In this document: positions 14,646-22,604 of the stretch, one piece after another | Layout: the number at the start of each line of letters is the position of its first letter | Numbering within the stretch: position 1 is the first letter of the stretch | Assembly (NCBI GenBank): GCA_039026975.1 | Contig: JBCCLI010000015.1 | Span: 1 to 35,334, forward strand | Direction of reading: 5' to 3' | DNA length: 35,334 nt | Source of the DNA: JBCBKZ01 sp039026975 | Lineage (GTDB): Bacteria > Bacteroidota > Bacteroidia > J057 | Notes under the pieces: generated by a model | Databases searched by the model: none | What the model saw: the letters and a program-made list of their open reading frames with translations, nothing else | What the model was told of the DNA's origin: nothing | Position numbers and translations under genes: made by a program

Positions 14646-16445
14646 TTAATATCTTCTCTTAAAGGTAAATACACCGTTTTCATGTCCTACATGCCTTAAG
14701 AAGCTACCCTGTGGATCCTGGGCCGTATTAAGCTTCACAATTCTCTTTACATCCTCAATCAAGGTGGCAGCAGAAAGTCTTTTCTTCGTGTTTCTCTCCA
14801 GATACTTGATAAGGTAACGCGCAAATGGACTATTCTGTCCAGGCTGTCCGTCCCATACCTTTTCAATATCTCCAGAAGTGAAAGCCCATCTTGATCTGCT
14901 ATCTTCCTCATATATACCTCCTCTAGCATGTGCAAATAAAGATCCGGCATAGCAGGCGTCTGCTATCAGAAATGTATGCCTTGAGTTGATGGTTTTTAGG
15001 TAATCATGTATGGTAGAGTTTCTGATAAAGTCAGCTATCTTGTTTAATCTAGCGTCTACAGGAACCCAATATCCTAAGTTAGCCTGGCTATCATAGTATC
15101 CATGACCTGCGTAATAGATGAGTAAGTTATCATCTTCAGTAATTCTATCTTGCAGAGTTTCCAGCGTCTCCACTATCTTTTCCCGTGTAGCCTTCTCATT
15201 ATAGAGTGTAAATACCAGATTCCTATCAAACTGATATTTACTGGTAAGCACATCCGATAAATCCCCACAGTCTTTAACAGCATTATGCAAACGGCTCCAG
15301 TGCATATACCTATTTACCCCTATAAGCAGCAGGTAATTTTTACCTTTGTTGGTGGCTTGATAGCTACCAAACCTAGTAGGGGTTTGGTCTATTCTTTCAT
15401 TACTCTTAGCTACTAATGACCCTTGCGTATACTGAGAAACTGCTGGTGCCTGATACGTAATATGTAGTTTTTTGTGAGTTAGGTTTCCAAAATCATCTTT
15501 GGCAGTAATGGTAATAGGATAAGTGCCAGGAGCCAACGGTCCTATATAAGCCTCTACCATTCCTTCAGGAGATACTCTTACAGGCTTGTTATTAATCGTA
15601 ACTTCTGAGACACCTGAGAAATCCGATACTCTACACTGTATGGTTTCCTTAGCTCTCCTAAACACCACATTCATATTATTATCAGGTATAGGACTGATCA
15701 TGGCTATGGAAGGTCCATAGGTATCAGCTACCCTGACTTCATTCAGTTTTAAATAATCAACCTCTATTACCGTATTCCCTCCTATGGTAAACCCGTAGTC
15801 ATTCCCAAAGAGTTCATCTGATTGGGTATTAGCCACCAGCTTCTGGTTAATGAAGAAATACCAGTTAGAAGACACCTTACGTACAGTCAATGTATTATAA
15901 GCATGCCCTATTAATTCTTTAGAGAATGCCCACTTTTGAATGTTGAAGGTTTGTCCTTCATAATATCTTGAAATTCTATACCTCCCAGATGGAGTAAAAT
16001 AGAAGTTATATTCATTTCCTTTTAAATCTCTTCCAAAGGTTAGGCCCGTAAGGCTGTTAGAAGAGGTACTTTCAAATCTTATGCGAATCTCCACTTCGTA
16101 ATTTCCGCGGTGATTCATAGGGATGGTTCTCCTTTTAAGATAGGTAAGTGGTTTAGGGGATTCACAAACGAATTCTCCATCTCTTATTCTCATTTTAAGA
16201 GAATTGGATTCCAGAATCCATCTGTTTCTGTTATCCTCGAATTCATCGAAAAATACAGCAAACTTATCCTGATCAGGAATTCCGTGATACCTGTCAGGTG
16301 TCCAACTACCTCTATGCTGGGATATGCTAAGTAAAGGGAGGGCAAAAAGAATAATCAGGATTCCTCTCACTGAGATCCGGCAAGGTACATTAGAAAACAA
16401 CTTATTAGCGCGTATCGGTTGTTCCATGGTAGAATCCTGCATCAA
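14646..16445 (-). CDS. Secreted caspase-like (peptidase C14) protease with N-terminal lectin-like domain
   Basis: A 599-residue protein. A hydrophobic export signal lies at residues 27-42 (GILIILFALPLLSISQ) after an unusually long basic N-terminus; internal ATG codons at residues 2 and 7 are alternative starts. Residues about 60-240 look like a LamG/concanavalin-like jelly-roll domain. Residues about 245-335 form an Ig-like strand domain ending in DDFGNLTHKKLHITY. Residues about 368-599 are a caspase fold, with YYAGHGY (catalytic His448) and IADACYAGS (catalytic Cys498). Such orthocaspases cut after basic residues as a rule, but specificity cannot be read here. The predicted place is periplasm or cell surface. 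The gene is monocistronic, with its own terminator. Confidence 0.85.
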   Translation of the reverse strand: MMQDSTMEQPIRANKLFSNVPCRISVRGILIILFALPLLSISQHRGSWTPDRYHGIPDQDKFAVFFDEFEDNRNRWILESNSLKMRIRDGEFVCESPKPLTYLKRRTIPMNHRGNYEVEIRIRFESTSSNSLTGLTFGRDLKGNEYNFYFTPSGRYRISRYYEGQTFNIQKWAFSKELIGHAYNTLTVRKVSSNWYFFINQKLVANTQSDELFGNDYGFTIGGNTVIEVDYLKLNEVRVADTYGPSIAMISPIPDNNMNVVFRRAKETIQCRVSDFSGVSEVTINNKPVRVSPEGMVEAYIGPLAPGTYPITITAKDDFGNLTHKKLHITYQAPAVSQYTQGSLVAKSNERIDQTPTRFGSYQATNKGKNYLLLIGVNRYMHWSRLHNAVKDCGDLSDVLTSKYQFDRNLVFTLYNEKATREKIVETLETLQDRITEDDNLLIYYAGHGYYDSQANLGYWVPVDARLNKIADFIRNSTIHDYLKTINSRHTFLIADACYAGSLFAHARGGIYEEDSRSRWAFTSGDIEKVWDGQPGQNSPFARYLIKYLERNTKKRLSAATLIEDVKRIVKLNTAQDPQGSFLRHVGHENGVFTFKRRY

Positions 16446-16590
16446 ATATTATATGTTTGGCCTTAGGAGTAATAGATAACTAGCTGCTGATGGCACTACC
16501 TAAAATAGTAACGAAATACCATCTTCCAAATTACAATTGAGATATTCTCCAATGTAAATTAAGTATCATTTGCCCAATTTTCCAACACAA

Positions 16591-16634
16591 AAAGTAAAAT
16601 ATTGATTGAACATGCAGTCAATTTAACTTTACTC
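16591..16634 (-). terminator. Probable terminator of the acyl-CoA reductase gene
   Basis: Minus-strand AGTAAA and ATTGA segments pair with TCAAT and TTTACT in a long imperfect hairpin followed by TTTTTGTG. It begins 9 nt after the stop at 16642. The stem is AT-rich, so the call is moderate. Confidence 0.5.
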
Positions 16635-16641
16635 CTTCTTC

Positions 16642-17649
16642 TTACACTTCTGTGAGAACTTCTAGTGTATGAATTCCGTCTGCAAAATCTGAGATGGTTG
16701 GACATTGAGTAGCACCAAATTCCGTGCCTTTATTCACTAAACATTGAATTTTTCTAACATTACCTGCTAACAGAGTCTCCAGAGAAGCTTTTCCCTTTAC
16801 CCTTATAACATTCACTAAACCCATAGGCATGCTTTTTAACTCCGTAGCATATGTTAATAAGCAGGTACCTGCATCTATGTATTCTTGTCCCATCATATTC
16901 ATTCTTACCCGCTCAAAAGCCAGTTTTTCCAGGAAAAGGGGATTTATGTGTATTACAGGATAAGTAGATAATGCCTTCAGGAGACGTTTATGATCAAAAT
17001 CTAACGTAACAATCACGTTACTTACGTTTCTACATCCTAAGCCATTATACAAAAGGATGTCTTTACTAAGCTTATTTAGCTGCTCATCTGTAATAAAATC
17101 ATCGATCATAGCCACTGAAAAGCGGTTTTGACGTACCAGTCTAGGCATATTTTGATATGTATCTTGAATATACCTGCTGGTATTATTACTGCCAGTAGCC
17201 AGTAAAAAATCGAGTTCCATCTCTGAAGATAACGTATCATGTATGTGTGCTTCTATCATGGCATCCTCTCGTTTCCAACTATTAATTAACCATTTCATGA
17301 GCACTTCATCCTGATGCGAGTATGACAGATACAGCTCATTACCAGATAGTACCCCCATCAACACATCATGAAAACCAACAAATGGCAGATTACCCGCCAT
17401 GATAATTCCAACCCTCGCGGAGCTACGTTCCACTATTTTTTCTCTGTAAGGTTTCAAAAATGGTAAAAGTGTATCCTTATTTAGCCACGGCAATAGCTGA
17501 GATAGACTATGTTTTATGTAGTATGGAGTAAACCATGGATTTCTTTCTATTGCTAGTGCCATCACCTCTTCAGAAATCCCATTTTTGGACAGGCTGTTCT
17601 GTAGACTGGTCAGTCCTGCGACCCTATCAGATAGGTATCTCATTTCCAT
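16642..17649 (-). CDS. Acyl-CoA reductase (LuxC family)
   Basis: A 335-residue member of PF05893 (LuxC), which reduces activated fatty acids to aldehydes through an acyl-cysteine intermediate. The key block is YNGLGCRNVSNV (201-212) with catalytic Cys206. Upstream parts are SARVGIIMAGNLPFVGFHDV (77-96) and ATGSNNTSRYI (151-161) of the nucleotide-binding fold. It is shorter than Vibrio LuxC (about 480 residues), as usual for the Bacteroidota version. No luxAB, luxD or luxE genes are near. It is divergent from a dicluster ferredoxin gene, a pairing that is widespread in this phylum, often beside serC/serA, which are not here. A light-producing role is not supported; the substrate is unknown. 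Confidence 0.82.
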   Translation of the reverse strand: MEMRYLSDRVAGLTSLQNSLSKNGISEEVMALAIERNPWFTPYYIKHSLSQLLPWLNKDTLLPFLKPYREKIVERSSARVGIIMAGNLPFVGFHDVLMGVLSGNELYLSYSHQDEVLMKWLINSWKREDAMIEAHIHDTLSSEMELDFLLATGSNNTSRYIQDTYQNMPRLVRQNRFSVAMIDDFITDEQLNKLSKDILLYNGLGCRNVSNVIVTLDFDHKRLLKALSTYPVIHINPLFLEKLAFERVRMNMMGQEYIDAGTCLLTYATELKSMPMGLVNVIRVKGKASLETLLAGNVRKIQCLVNKGTEFGATQCPTISDFADGIHTLEVLTEV

Positions 17650-17706
17650 CTCAAGTAAGTATCATTTTTTATTTACCACATGGATTCAAACAATGAAAAG
17701 CAAAGC

Positions 17707-17737
17707 TTGGTTTAATTAGGGTATTAACATACTTTTG
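17707..17737 (+). promoter_or_regulatory. Promoter of the ferredoxin gene (Bacteroidota type)
   Basis: TTG at 17707-17709 and TACTTTTG at 17730-17737 are separated by 20 nt and match the -33/-7 pattern (TTTG, TAnnTTTG) of Bacteroidota housekeeping promoters. Expected transcription start is near 17744, leaving a leader of about 29 nt before the ATG at 17773. Confidence 0.65.
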
Positions 17738-17772
17738 GTTGATTTTTACAATATATTTTATAGAGCAGGATT

Positions 17773-18120
17773 ATGGCTATAATGATAACTGACGAGTGCA
17801 TCAACTGCGGCGCCTGTGAGCCAGAATGCCCTAATACCGCTATTTATGAGCCAGGGGTGAACTGGACATTTTCAGACGGAACAGATGCTACTGGGGAAGT
17901 AAGTCTGGATGACGGCTCTATTATAGATGCACAAGATGATCAAGACCCTCTATCTGATGAGGTTTATTATATAGTTCCTTCTAAGTGTACGGAATGTGTA
18001 GGTTTTCATGAAGAGCCCCAGTGTGCTGCCGTTTGTCCGGTGGACTGCTGTGTGCCTGATCCAGATAGAGAGGAAGAGGAAGATGTCCTCCTCAAGAAAA
18101 AAGATGTTATGCACCTTTAA
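17773..18120 (+). CDS. Ferredoxin with two [4Fe-4S] clusters
   Basis: A 115-residue electron carrier. The first cluster motif is Cys9-x2-Cys12-x2-Cys15-x3-Cys19-Pro. The second is Cys72-x2-Cys75-x8-Cys84-x3-Cys88-Pro, followed by VDCC (Cys92, Cys93). The insertion between the second and third Cys of the second motif is typical of YfhL/alvin-type ferredoxins. Between the motifs is an acidic insertion (about 35-62), and the tail is also acidic. The ATG has no rival start. It diverges from the acyl-CoA reductase gene and has its own promoter and terminator, so it is monocistronic. The partner enzyme is not evident. Confidence 0.92.
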   Translation: MAIMITDECINCGACEPECPNTAIYEPGVNWTFSDGTDATGEVSLDDGSIIDAQDDQDPLSDEVYYIVPSKCTECVGFHEEPQCAAVCPVDCCVPDPDREEEEDVLLKKKDVMHL

Positions 18121-18144
18121 GTATGACAATAGAACGTATATTTG

Positions 18145-18168
18145 AAGCCTCTGCAAAGAGGCTTTTTT
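18145..18168 (+). terminator. Terminator of the ferredoxin gene
   Basis: A perfect 8-bp stem AAGCCTCT/AGAGGCTT (18145-18152 with 18157-18164), a 4-nt loop and a T-run to 18168. It lies directly before gatB, which argues against gatB starts upstream of 18184. Confidence 0.9.
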
Positions 18169-18183
18169 CATTTCACCTACTGT

Positions 18184-19659
18184 ATGAACAAGGTAGATCT
18201 ACGTCAAAAATATCAAGCCGTAATAGGATTAGAGGTTCACATTCAGCTGGCAACTGATAGTAAGATGTTCTCCCCAGAAGGGTTTCAGTTTGGAGAATCC
18301 CCAAATACTTTCCTTTCTGCAGTTACTATAGCCCATCCTGGCTCCCTACCTACGATAAATAAAAATATTATCAGTTGCGCTGTAAAGCTAGGACTCGCGA
18401 CTAATTGCAAGATCAACCAAGAAAACTTTTTTGCCAGAAAGAACTATTTCTACCCAGACTTGCCTAAGGGCTATCAGCTCACACAGGATAATACGCCCAT
18501 CTGTAAGAATGGCTTCCTAGATATTCCTATTAAAGGTGATCAACAAAAAAGAATTCGAATTCAGAGGATTCACATAGAAGAAGATGCTGGAAAGTCCATT
18601 CACGACCAGCATGAGCATTTTTCCATGATAGACCTCAATAGAGCAGGGGTGGGATTAGTAGAGCTGGTTACTCATCCAGACATCAGTAGTCCAGAGGAAG
18701 CCGCTACTTTCATGGCAGAAATACGCCGCATCGTCAGGTTTCTGGAGATCTCTGATGGGAATATGGAAGAGGGGAGCCTGCGCTGTGATGCTAATGTATC
18801 AGTCAAGCTAAAGGAGGAAGAGAAACTAGGAACTCGGGCGGAAATCAAGAATATAAATTCTTTTTCTCAAGTAAACCGATCAGTCACTTTTGAGATAAAT
18901 CGGCAAGTAGCTCTTGTAGAGTCTGGCGGAACTGTAGTGCAAGAGACACGTACATGGGACACTGCTAACCAAAGAACCCTCAGCATGAGGAGGAAGGAAG
19001 AGGCAGATGATTACAGATATTTTCCGGAGCCGGACTTGCTCCCACTAAAGATCAGTGCGGAAGAGTTAGCAGAAATACAGGCCTCTCTTCCCATTCTCCC
19101 GCAAAAACTTGAAAAAGTATATGTCCAAGAGCTAGCACTAGCTAAGCATGAAGTGTCTACCTTACTGGAAGATAAAGCGCTATCAGACTTCTTCGAGGAA
19201 ATGCGTACTGTAGGGAGGGAGGTTAAGGCCTATGCTAATTGGTTATTAGGCCCTGTGAAAGCCTGGATGAATGAAACTCAGTCTTCTATTACAGCTTTTC
19301 CGCTATCTCCTACTAAACTGGTCAGTTTGATAGATCTGGTTCAGAATGGCAAGCTTTCTCATAACCTGGCTAAAAAAAGTGTATTTCCTGAGCTTCTGGA
19401 AAGCCCAGCCTCATCTGTAGAAGAGATAGCTACTGCCCAGGGAGCATTTGAGAAAAAGGAAGGAACGGAGCTTGCAGAGACCATCTCCCACCTACTAGAG
19501 GAATTCCCTAATGAAGTGGAAAAGTTCAAGCGTGGCAAAAAAGGGGTAAGCGGCTTTTTTATAGGCCAGCTGATGAAGAAGACTAAAGGAAAAGCGAACC
19601 CAAAGGTAGCCAATAAAATGGTCATGGATGCCCTGAAAGCAGCTACAAAAACCTCCTAA
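18184..19659 (+). CDS. gatB: Asp-tRNA(Asn)/Glu-tRNA(Gln) amidotransferase subunit B
   Basis: GatB holds the kinase and tRNA-binding parts of GatCAB, which turns misacylated Glu-tRNA(Gln) or Asp-tRNA(Asn) into the correct amide form. ATG at 18184 gives 491 residues, normal for the family. A longer frame from 18142 would begin inside the ferredoxin terminator and is rejected. Landmarks: YQAVIGLEVHIQL at the N-terminus, FFARKNYFYPDLPKGYQLTQ, the IHIEEDAGKSIHD strand, GVGLVELVTHPDI, EEGSLRCDANVS and DDYRYFPEPDLLPL. The C-terminal YqeY-like tail (about 350-490) binds the tRNA elbow. No gatA or gatC is in the window. frr follows after 99 bp. Confidence 0.96.
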   Translation: MNKVDLRQKYQAVIGLEVHIQLATDSKMFSPEGFQFGESPNTFLSAVTIAHPGSLPTINKNIISCAVKLGLATNCKINQENFFARKNYFYPDLPKGYQLTQDNTPICKNGFLDIPIKGDQQKRIRIQRIHIEEDAGKSIHDQHEHFSMIDLNRAGVGLVELVTHPDISSPEEAATFMAEIRRIVRFLEISDGNMEEGSLRCDANVSVKLKEEEKLGTRAEIKNINSFSQVNRSVTFEINRQVALVESGGTVVQETRTWDTANQRTLSMRRKEEADDYRYFPEPDLLPLKISAEELAEIQASLPILPQKLEKVYVQELALAKHEVSTLLEDKALSDFFEEMRTVGREVKAYANWLLGPVKAWMNETQSSITAFPLSPTKLVSLIDLVQNGKLSHNLAKKSVFPELLESPASSVEEIATAQGAFEKKEGTELAETISHLLEEFPNEVEKFKRGKKGVSGFFIGQLMKKTKGKANPKVANKMVMDALKAATKTS

Positions 19660-19758
19660 AGGCTATGTAAAAGGCAAACCTTAGTCATTAGCTGGTTGTA
19701 TACCTTATAAGTAACTGTTATTTTCAGCTTAGTTAAAAGTTAATTAATTACTAGTACC

Positions 19759-20322
19759 ATGGAAGAGACTATTAGTTCCATACTCAGTTTTACTGAAGAG
19801 AAAATGAATAAAGCTCTGGAGCACCTGGAGAAAGAACTTACCAAAATCAGAGCAGGAAAAGCAAGTCCTGTTATGCTATCAGGTGTGAAAGTAGACTATT
19901 ATGGATCCCCCACCCCTATAGATCAGGTAGCTGCTGTCAGTGCTGGAGATGCTACTACCCTCATTGTAAAACCATGGGAGAAAAGTATGATTCAGCCCAT
20001 AGAACGAGCTATCATGGGGGCCAACCTGGGCCTGAACCCCCAAAATGACGGGGAGATGGTCAGAATCCCTATCCCCAGATTGACAGAAGAAAGAAGAAAA
20101 GACCTGGTTAAGCAAGCTAAAGGAGAAGGAGAAACGGGTAAAGTAGCCCTAAGAAGTGTACGCCAAGACAGTAATGCCAAGCTTAAAAAGCTCCAAAAAG
20201 ATGGTGCTTCAGAAGACGAGATTAAAGGGGCAGAAAGAAAAATCCAAGATCTCACAGATACATTCACAAAGAAAATTGAAGATATGCTGAAAAATAAGGA
20301 GGGAGAAATCATGACCGTCTAG
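19759..20322 (+). CDS. frr: Ribosome recycling factor
   Basis: RRF splits the post-termination ribosome together with EF-G. The 187 residues match the family length. Visible blocks are MNKALEHLEKELTKIRAGKA (16-35), the IDQVAAVSAGDATTLIVKPW core of domain II, GLNPQNDGEMVRIPIPRLTE and ERRKDLVKQAKGEGETGKVA. The last part (about 150-187) completes the three-helix bundle. pyrH, its usual neighbour, is absent here. A strong terminator follows 33 nt after the stop. Confidence 0.97.
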   Translation: MEETISSILSFTEEKMNKALEHLEKELTKIRAGKASPVMLSGVKVDYYGSPTPIDQVAAVSAGDATTLIVKPWEKSMIQPIERAIMGANLGLNPQNDGEMVRIPIPRLTEERRKDLVKQAKGEGETGKVALRSVRQDSNAKLKKLQKDGASEDEIKGAERKIQDLTDTFTKKIEDMLKNKEGEIMTV

Positions 20323-20354
20323 GACATTTGACCCATCTTTTTTGACATATTATG

Positions 20355-20385
20355 GCCAGCCTGATACCCTTAGGCTGGCTTTTTT
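20355..20385 (+). terminator. Terminator of frr
   Basis: Perfect stem GCCAGCCT/AGGCTGGC (20355-20362 with 20372-20379) with a 9-nt loop, then six T. Confidence 0.92.
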
Positions 20386-20416
20386 GCTTGTCTGGAAAGA
20401 CTAGCCCCCCCCAGGC

Positions 20417-20446
20417 TTTGGATAAAGACATTTTTGACTAATTTCG
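20417..20446 (+). promoter_or_regulatory. Promoter of the DUF368 gene
   Basis: TTTG at 20417-20420 and TAATTTCG at 20439-20446, 18-nt spacer, close to the TTTG / TAnnTTTG pattern. Predicted transcription start near 20453 lies after an in-frame start at 20434 and so favours the ATG at 20488. Confidence 0.45.
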
Positions 20447-20487
20447 GGACAAATTATGTTATCTACCATCCTACCTATAATAGGTAC

Positions 20488-21444
20488 ATGAAAGAATCAA
20501 TTTCCCTCTTTTTAAAAGGTCTTGCTATGGGCGCTGCCAATGTTATTCCAGGGGTTTCTGGTGGTACCATTGCCCTGATTACCGGCATTTATGAAAAACT
20601 CATCTTCTCCCTAAAGTCTTTTGACCTGAAGGCTATTTCCTACCTGTTTTCATTCAAAATTCGCGATCTGGCTGAACATGTAAACTTCCGCTTCCTCTTC
20701 TTCATATTTCTGGGGGTAGGGGTAAGCATTGTGTCATTAGCTAAACTCTTTAAAGTCATTCTTGAAAATCCTGATCATGAAAAATGGTTGATGGCCTTTT
20801 TTTTCGGACTTATACTGGTATCTATCTATTCTGTAGGGAGGACGGTTACCAAGTGGAATGCTTCTAACATCATTGCAATTACAGTAGGCCTCATCATAGC
20901 TGTCTTAATCTCAGTACTTACACCAGCTTCTGAGAATGCCTCTTTTATCTACCTGTTCCTATGTGGAATAGTTGCTATCTGTAGCATGATTCTACCCGGA
21001 CTGTCCGGTTCCTTTATTCTCATCATCATGGGGAATTATAAATTGATCATGGTAGACGCTGTCAGTGAGTTTAACATGAAAATTCTCATTCCTGTAGTAA
21101 TAGGAAGTGTGATAGGACTCGTCGCCTTCTCCCAAATTCTAGGATGGGTATTTAAGCACTATAGAGACCTAACCATAGCCTCCATGACTGGCTTCATCAT
21201 TGGCTCTCTCAGTATTATTTGGCCCTGGAAAAACCCTACCTACCTTGTGGATGAGACGGGTCAAACCATCATCAGAAAAGGGAAACAAATAGTGAGTGGG
21301 TATGAGTGGTACTTCCCGGATTTCTCACTTAGCCACACCTGGGTAGCCATAGGATTCATTTTACTGGGTGCCACCACTATTTATCTGATTGAGAAATTTG
21401 CGAATAATCAGGATGCCTCTGATATAACGCCCGAACAAGCCTAA
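20488..21444 (+). CDS. DUF368 polyprenyl-phosphate transporter (PopT-like)
   Basis: A 318-residue polytopic inner-membrane protein. The hallmark near the N-terminus is GLAMGAANVIPGVSGGTIAL (10-29), and a matching half-repeat motif MILPGLSGSFILIIMGNY lies near the middle. Together they form the inverted-repeat signature of DUF368. DUF368 (PopT) and DedA-family proteins have been shown to return undecaprenyl phosphate from the outer to the inner leaflet for reuse in peptidoglycan and glycan synthesis. ATG 20488 is chosen because the family starts close to KESISLFLKG and a promoter lies at 20417-20446. The SDR gene follows after 23 bp and may be co-transcribed. Confidence 0.9.
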   Translation: MKESISLFLKGLAMGAANVIPGVSGGTIALITGIYEKLIFSLKSFDLKAISYLFSFKIRDLAEHVNFRFLFFIFLGVGVSIVSLAKLFKVILENPDHEKWLMAFFFGLILVSIYSVGRTVTKWNASNIIAITVGLIIAVLISVLTPASENASFIYLFLCGIVAICSMILPGLSGSFILIIMGNYKLIMVDAVSEFNMKILIPVVIGSVIGLVAFSQILGWVFKHYRDLTIASMTGFIIGSLSIIWPWKNPTYLVDETGQTIIRKGKQIVSGYEWYFPDFSLSHTWVAIGFILLGATTIYLIEKFANNQDASDITPEQA

Positions 21445-21467
21445 CTCTCACCTCAGGCCCAACTACC

Positions 21468-22203
21468 ATGCCCGATGCTGTTCTGATTCTAGGTGCTACT
21501 TCTGACATTGCCATGGCTGTGGCAGCCCGCTTTGCTAAGGAGGGTTTTGACATCCAATTAGCTGGCAGAAAAGAAGAAGCCCTTAAAGCTATAGCAAGTG
21601 ATCTTCATATTCGATATGGCATTTCTACGTCCCATCACCTTTTTGAGGCTACGGATTATGGTGCGCATGCAGATTGGCTCAGCCAACTCCCCCAGTTACC
21701 CAGCGTCTGCTGCTGCGCCTTTGGGGTTACTTGGAGATCAACCTAAGGCAGAAAAAGAGTGGGCACATGCCAGGGAGATCATGGAAGTGAACTACTTGGG
21801 CGCTACCTCTATCCTCTCTCACCTAGTTAATGAAATGGAAAAAAGAGGGGACGGCCAAATTATAGGGATCAGCTCTGTAGCAGGAGAAAGAGGGAGAGGG
21901 AGTAATTACTACTACGGCAGTGCAAAAGCCGGCTTTACCGCCTTCCTATCAGGTCTCAGAAACAGGTTAGCCAAAAAAGGGGTCCACGTCTTGACGGTCA
22001 AGCCTGGGTTTGTAGATACAGCCATGACTGAAGGTCTGGACCTTCCCGGGCCACTGACCGCCCAGCCGGAAGAAGTAGCCAATGCTATCTGGAAAGCCCA
22101 TAACAAAGGGAAAAATGTCATCTACACCCGCTGGATGTGGAAGTACATTATGCTCATCATCAAGCTCATCCCTGAAGCTATTTTTAAGAAGCTGTCTTTG
22201 TAG
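21468..22203 (+). pseudogene. SDR-family oxidoreductase split by a +1 frameshift
   Basis: The N-terminal half (21468 on) has the dinucleotide-binding start VLILGATSDIA and runs to FEATDYGAHADWLSQLPQ. It meets a stop at 21744. The C-terminal half, in the next frame, holds GLLGDQPKAEKEW, MEVNYLGA, GISSVAGERGRGSNYYYGSA with the YxxxK catalytic pair, VLTVKPGFVDTAMT, and IYTRWMWKYIMLIIKLIPEA. Removing one G from the GGGG at 21723-21726 joins them as CAFGLLGDQ and yields one 244-residue protein of normal SDR length. Family features (RGR after SVAG, PGFVDT, the IMxIIxxIPE tail) resemble DprE2-like SDRs, whose substrate here is unknown. Sequencing error, a real lesion or frameshifting cannot be told apart; all other residues look intact, which suggests an error or a recent event. 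Confidence 0.85.
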
Positions 22204-22255
22204 GCTGAGGCAAAAGATGTTTTGCCCTTACTTTACCTTAAGAACCCCTTCACAC

Positions 22256-22268
22256 AAACGCCATCCCC
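22256..22268 (+). repeat. Direct repeat copy 1 (AAACGCCATCCCC)
   Basis: 13 bp identical to 22551-22563. On the minus strand this copy looks like half of a terminator whose T-run is degenerate. Confidence 0.6.
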
Positions 22269-22307
22269 TTTGAAGGGGATTCCCTGCAATCCAAGATGAC
22301 AGAAGTC

Positions 22308-22329
22308 GGTCAAGATCATGATCTGGACC
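22308..22329. repeat. 22-bp palindrome
   Basis: GGTCA and GGACC flank a perfect 12-bp palindrome AGATCATGATCT; one pair is mismatched. It lies in the GC-rich block and is not near a gene start. Confidence 0.6.
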
Positions 22330-22546
22330 TAACGCAAGTGCTCTGCTTCTCGGCAGGATTCGGAAAAAGAGGTGTTACCCCTATATGGCCTTGCAGGGTT
22401 ATTTCCTTGGCAAGGGAAACGGGGTAGTAGCGGAAGGGTTCGGCAGGAGATCCCGTTTGACAGTGCGAGGCCGTATGCTGTAGCCCAATGGAATGCCGAA
22501 AAGGATGGCGAGGCGTGAAAAAATTAGCTACACCGGCTTCCACCCT

Positions 22547-22577
22547 AAAAAAACGCCATCCCCAAGGAGATGGCGTT
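22547..22577 (-). terminator. Terminator of the 22605 gene (contains direct repeat copy 2)
   Basis: On the minus strand AACGCCAT pairs with ATGGCGTT (22570-22577 with 22552-22559) and is followed by seven T (A-run 22547-22553 on plus). It lies 27 nt after the stop at 22605. Confidence 0.85.
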
Positions 22578-22604
22578 CTGTATCTTGTAAACCTAACAGT
22601 CAGT

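Larger units (their letters stand above)
22204..22604. other. 401-bp non-coding gap with GC-rich block
   Basis: After the SDR stop comes an ordinary AT-rich spacer, then from about 22256 a block with about 52% G+C (hand count over 280 bases). It is bounded by two copies of a 13-bp sequence (22256-22268 and 22551-22563). It contains an 8-bp hairpin ATCCCCTT/AAGGGGAT (22263-22280) and a 22-bp near-perfect palindrome (22308-22329, perfect core AGATCATGATCT). No frame reads as a credible protein. The right end is the terminator of the minus-strand gene at 22605. Confidence 0.6.

Noticed and set aside
16642..18120. Bioluminescence (lux) locus
   Set aside because: Only a LuxC-family reductase is present. 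luxAB, luxD and luxE are missing and this reductase is common in non-luminous Bacteroidota.
18142..18183. Longer gatB start giving 14 extra residues
   Set aside because: The extension is encoded by the ferredoxin terminator stem and its T-run, while the family N-terminus fits ATG 18184.
19992..20312. 106-codon minus-strand frame inside frr
   Set aside because: Shadow of the ribosome recycling factor gene; serine- and leucine-rich with no family pattern.
21723..21726. Programmed ribosomal frameshift in the SDR gene
   Set aside because: There is no slippery heptamer, and I saw no downstream pseudoknot that would support it. An SDR enzyme is also not a gene in which frameshifting is known. A lesion or error is simpler.
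22316..22543. 75-codon minus-strand frame in the GC-rich block
   Set aside because: No domain, no start context and an amino-acid mix (many His, Pro, Arg, Ser) that reads like non-coding DNA.
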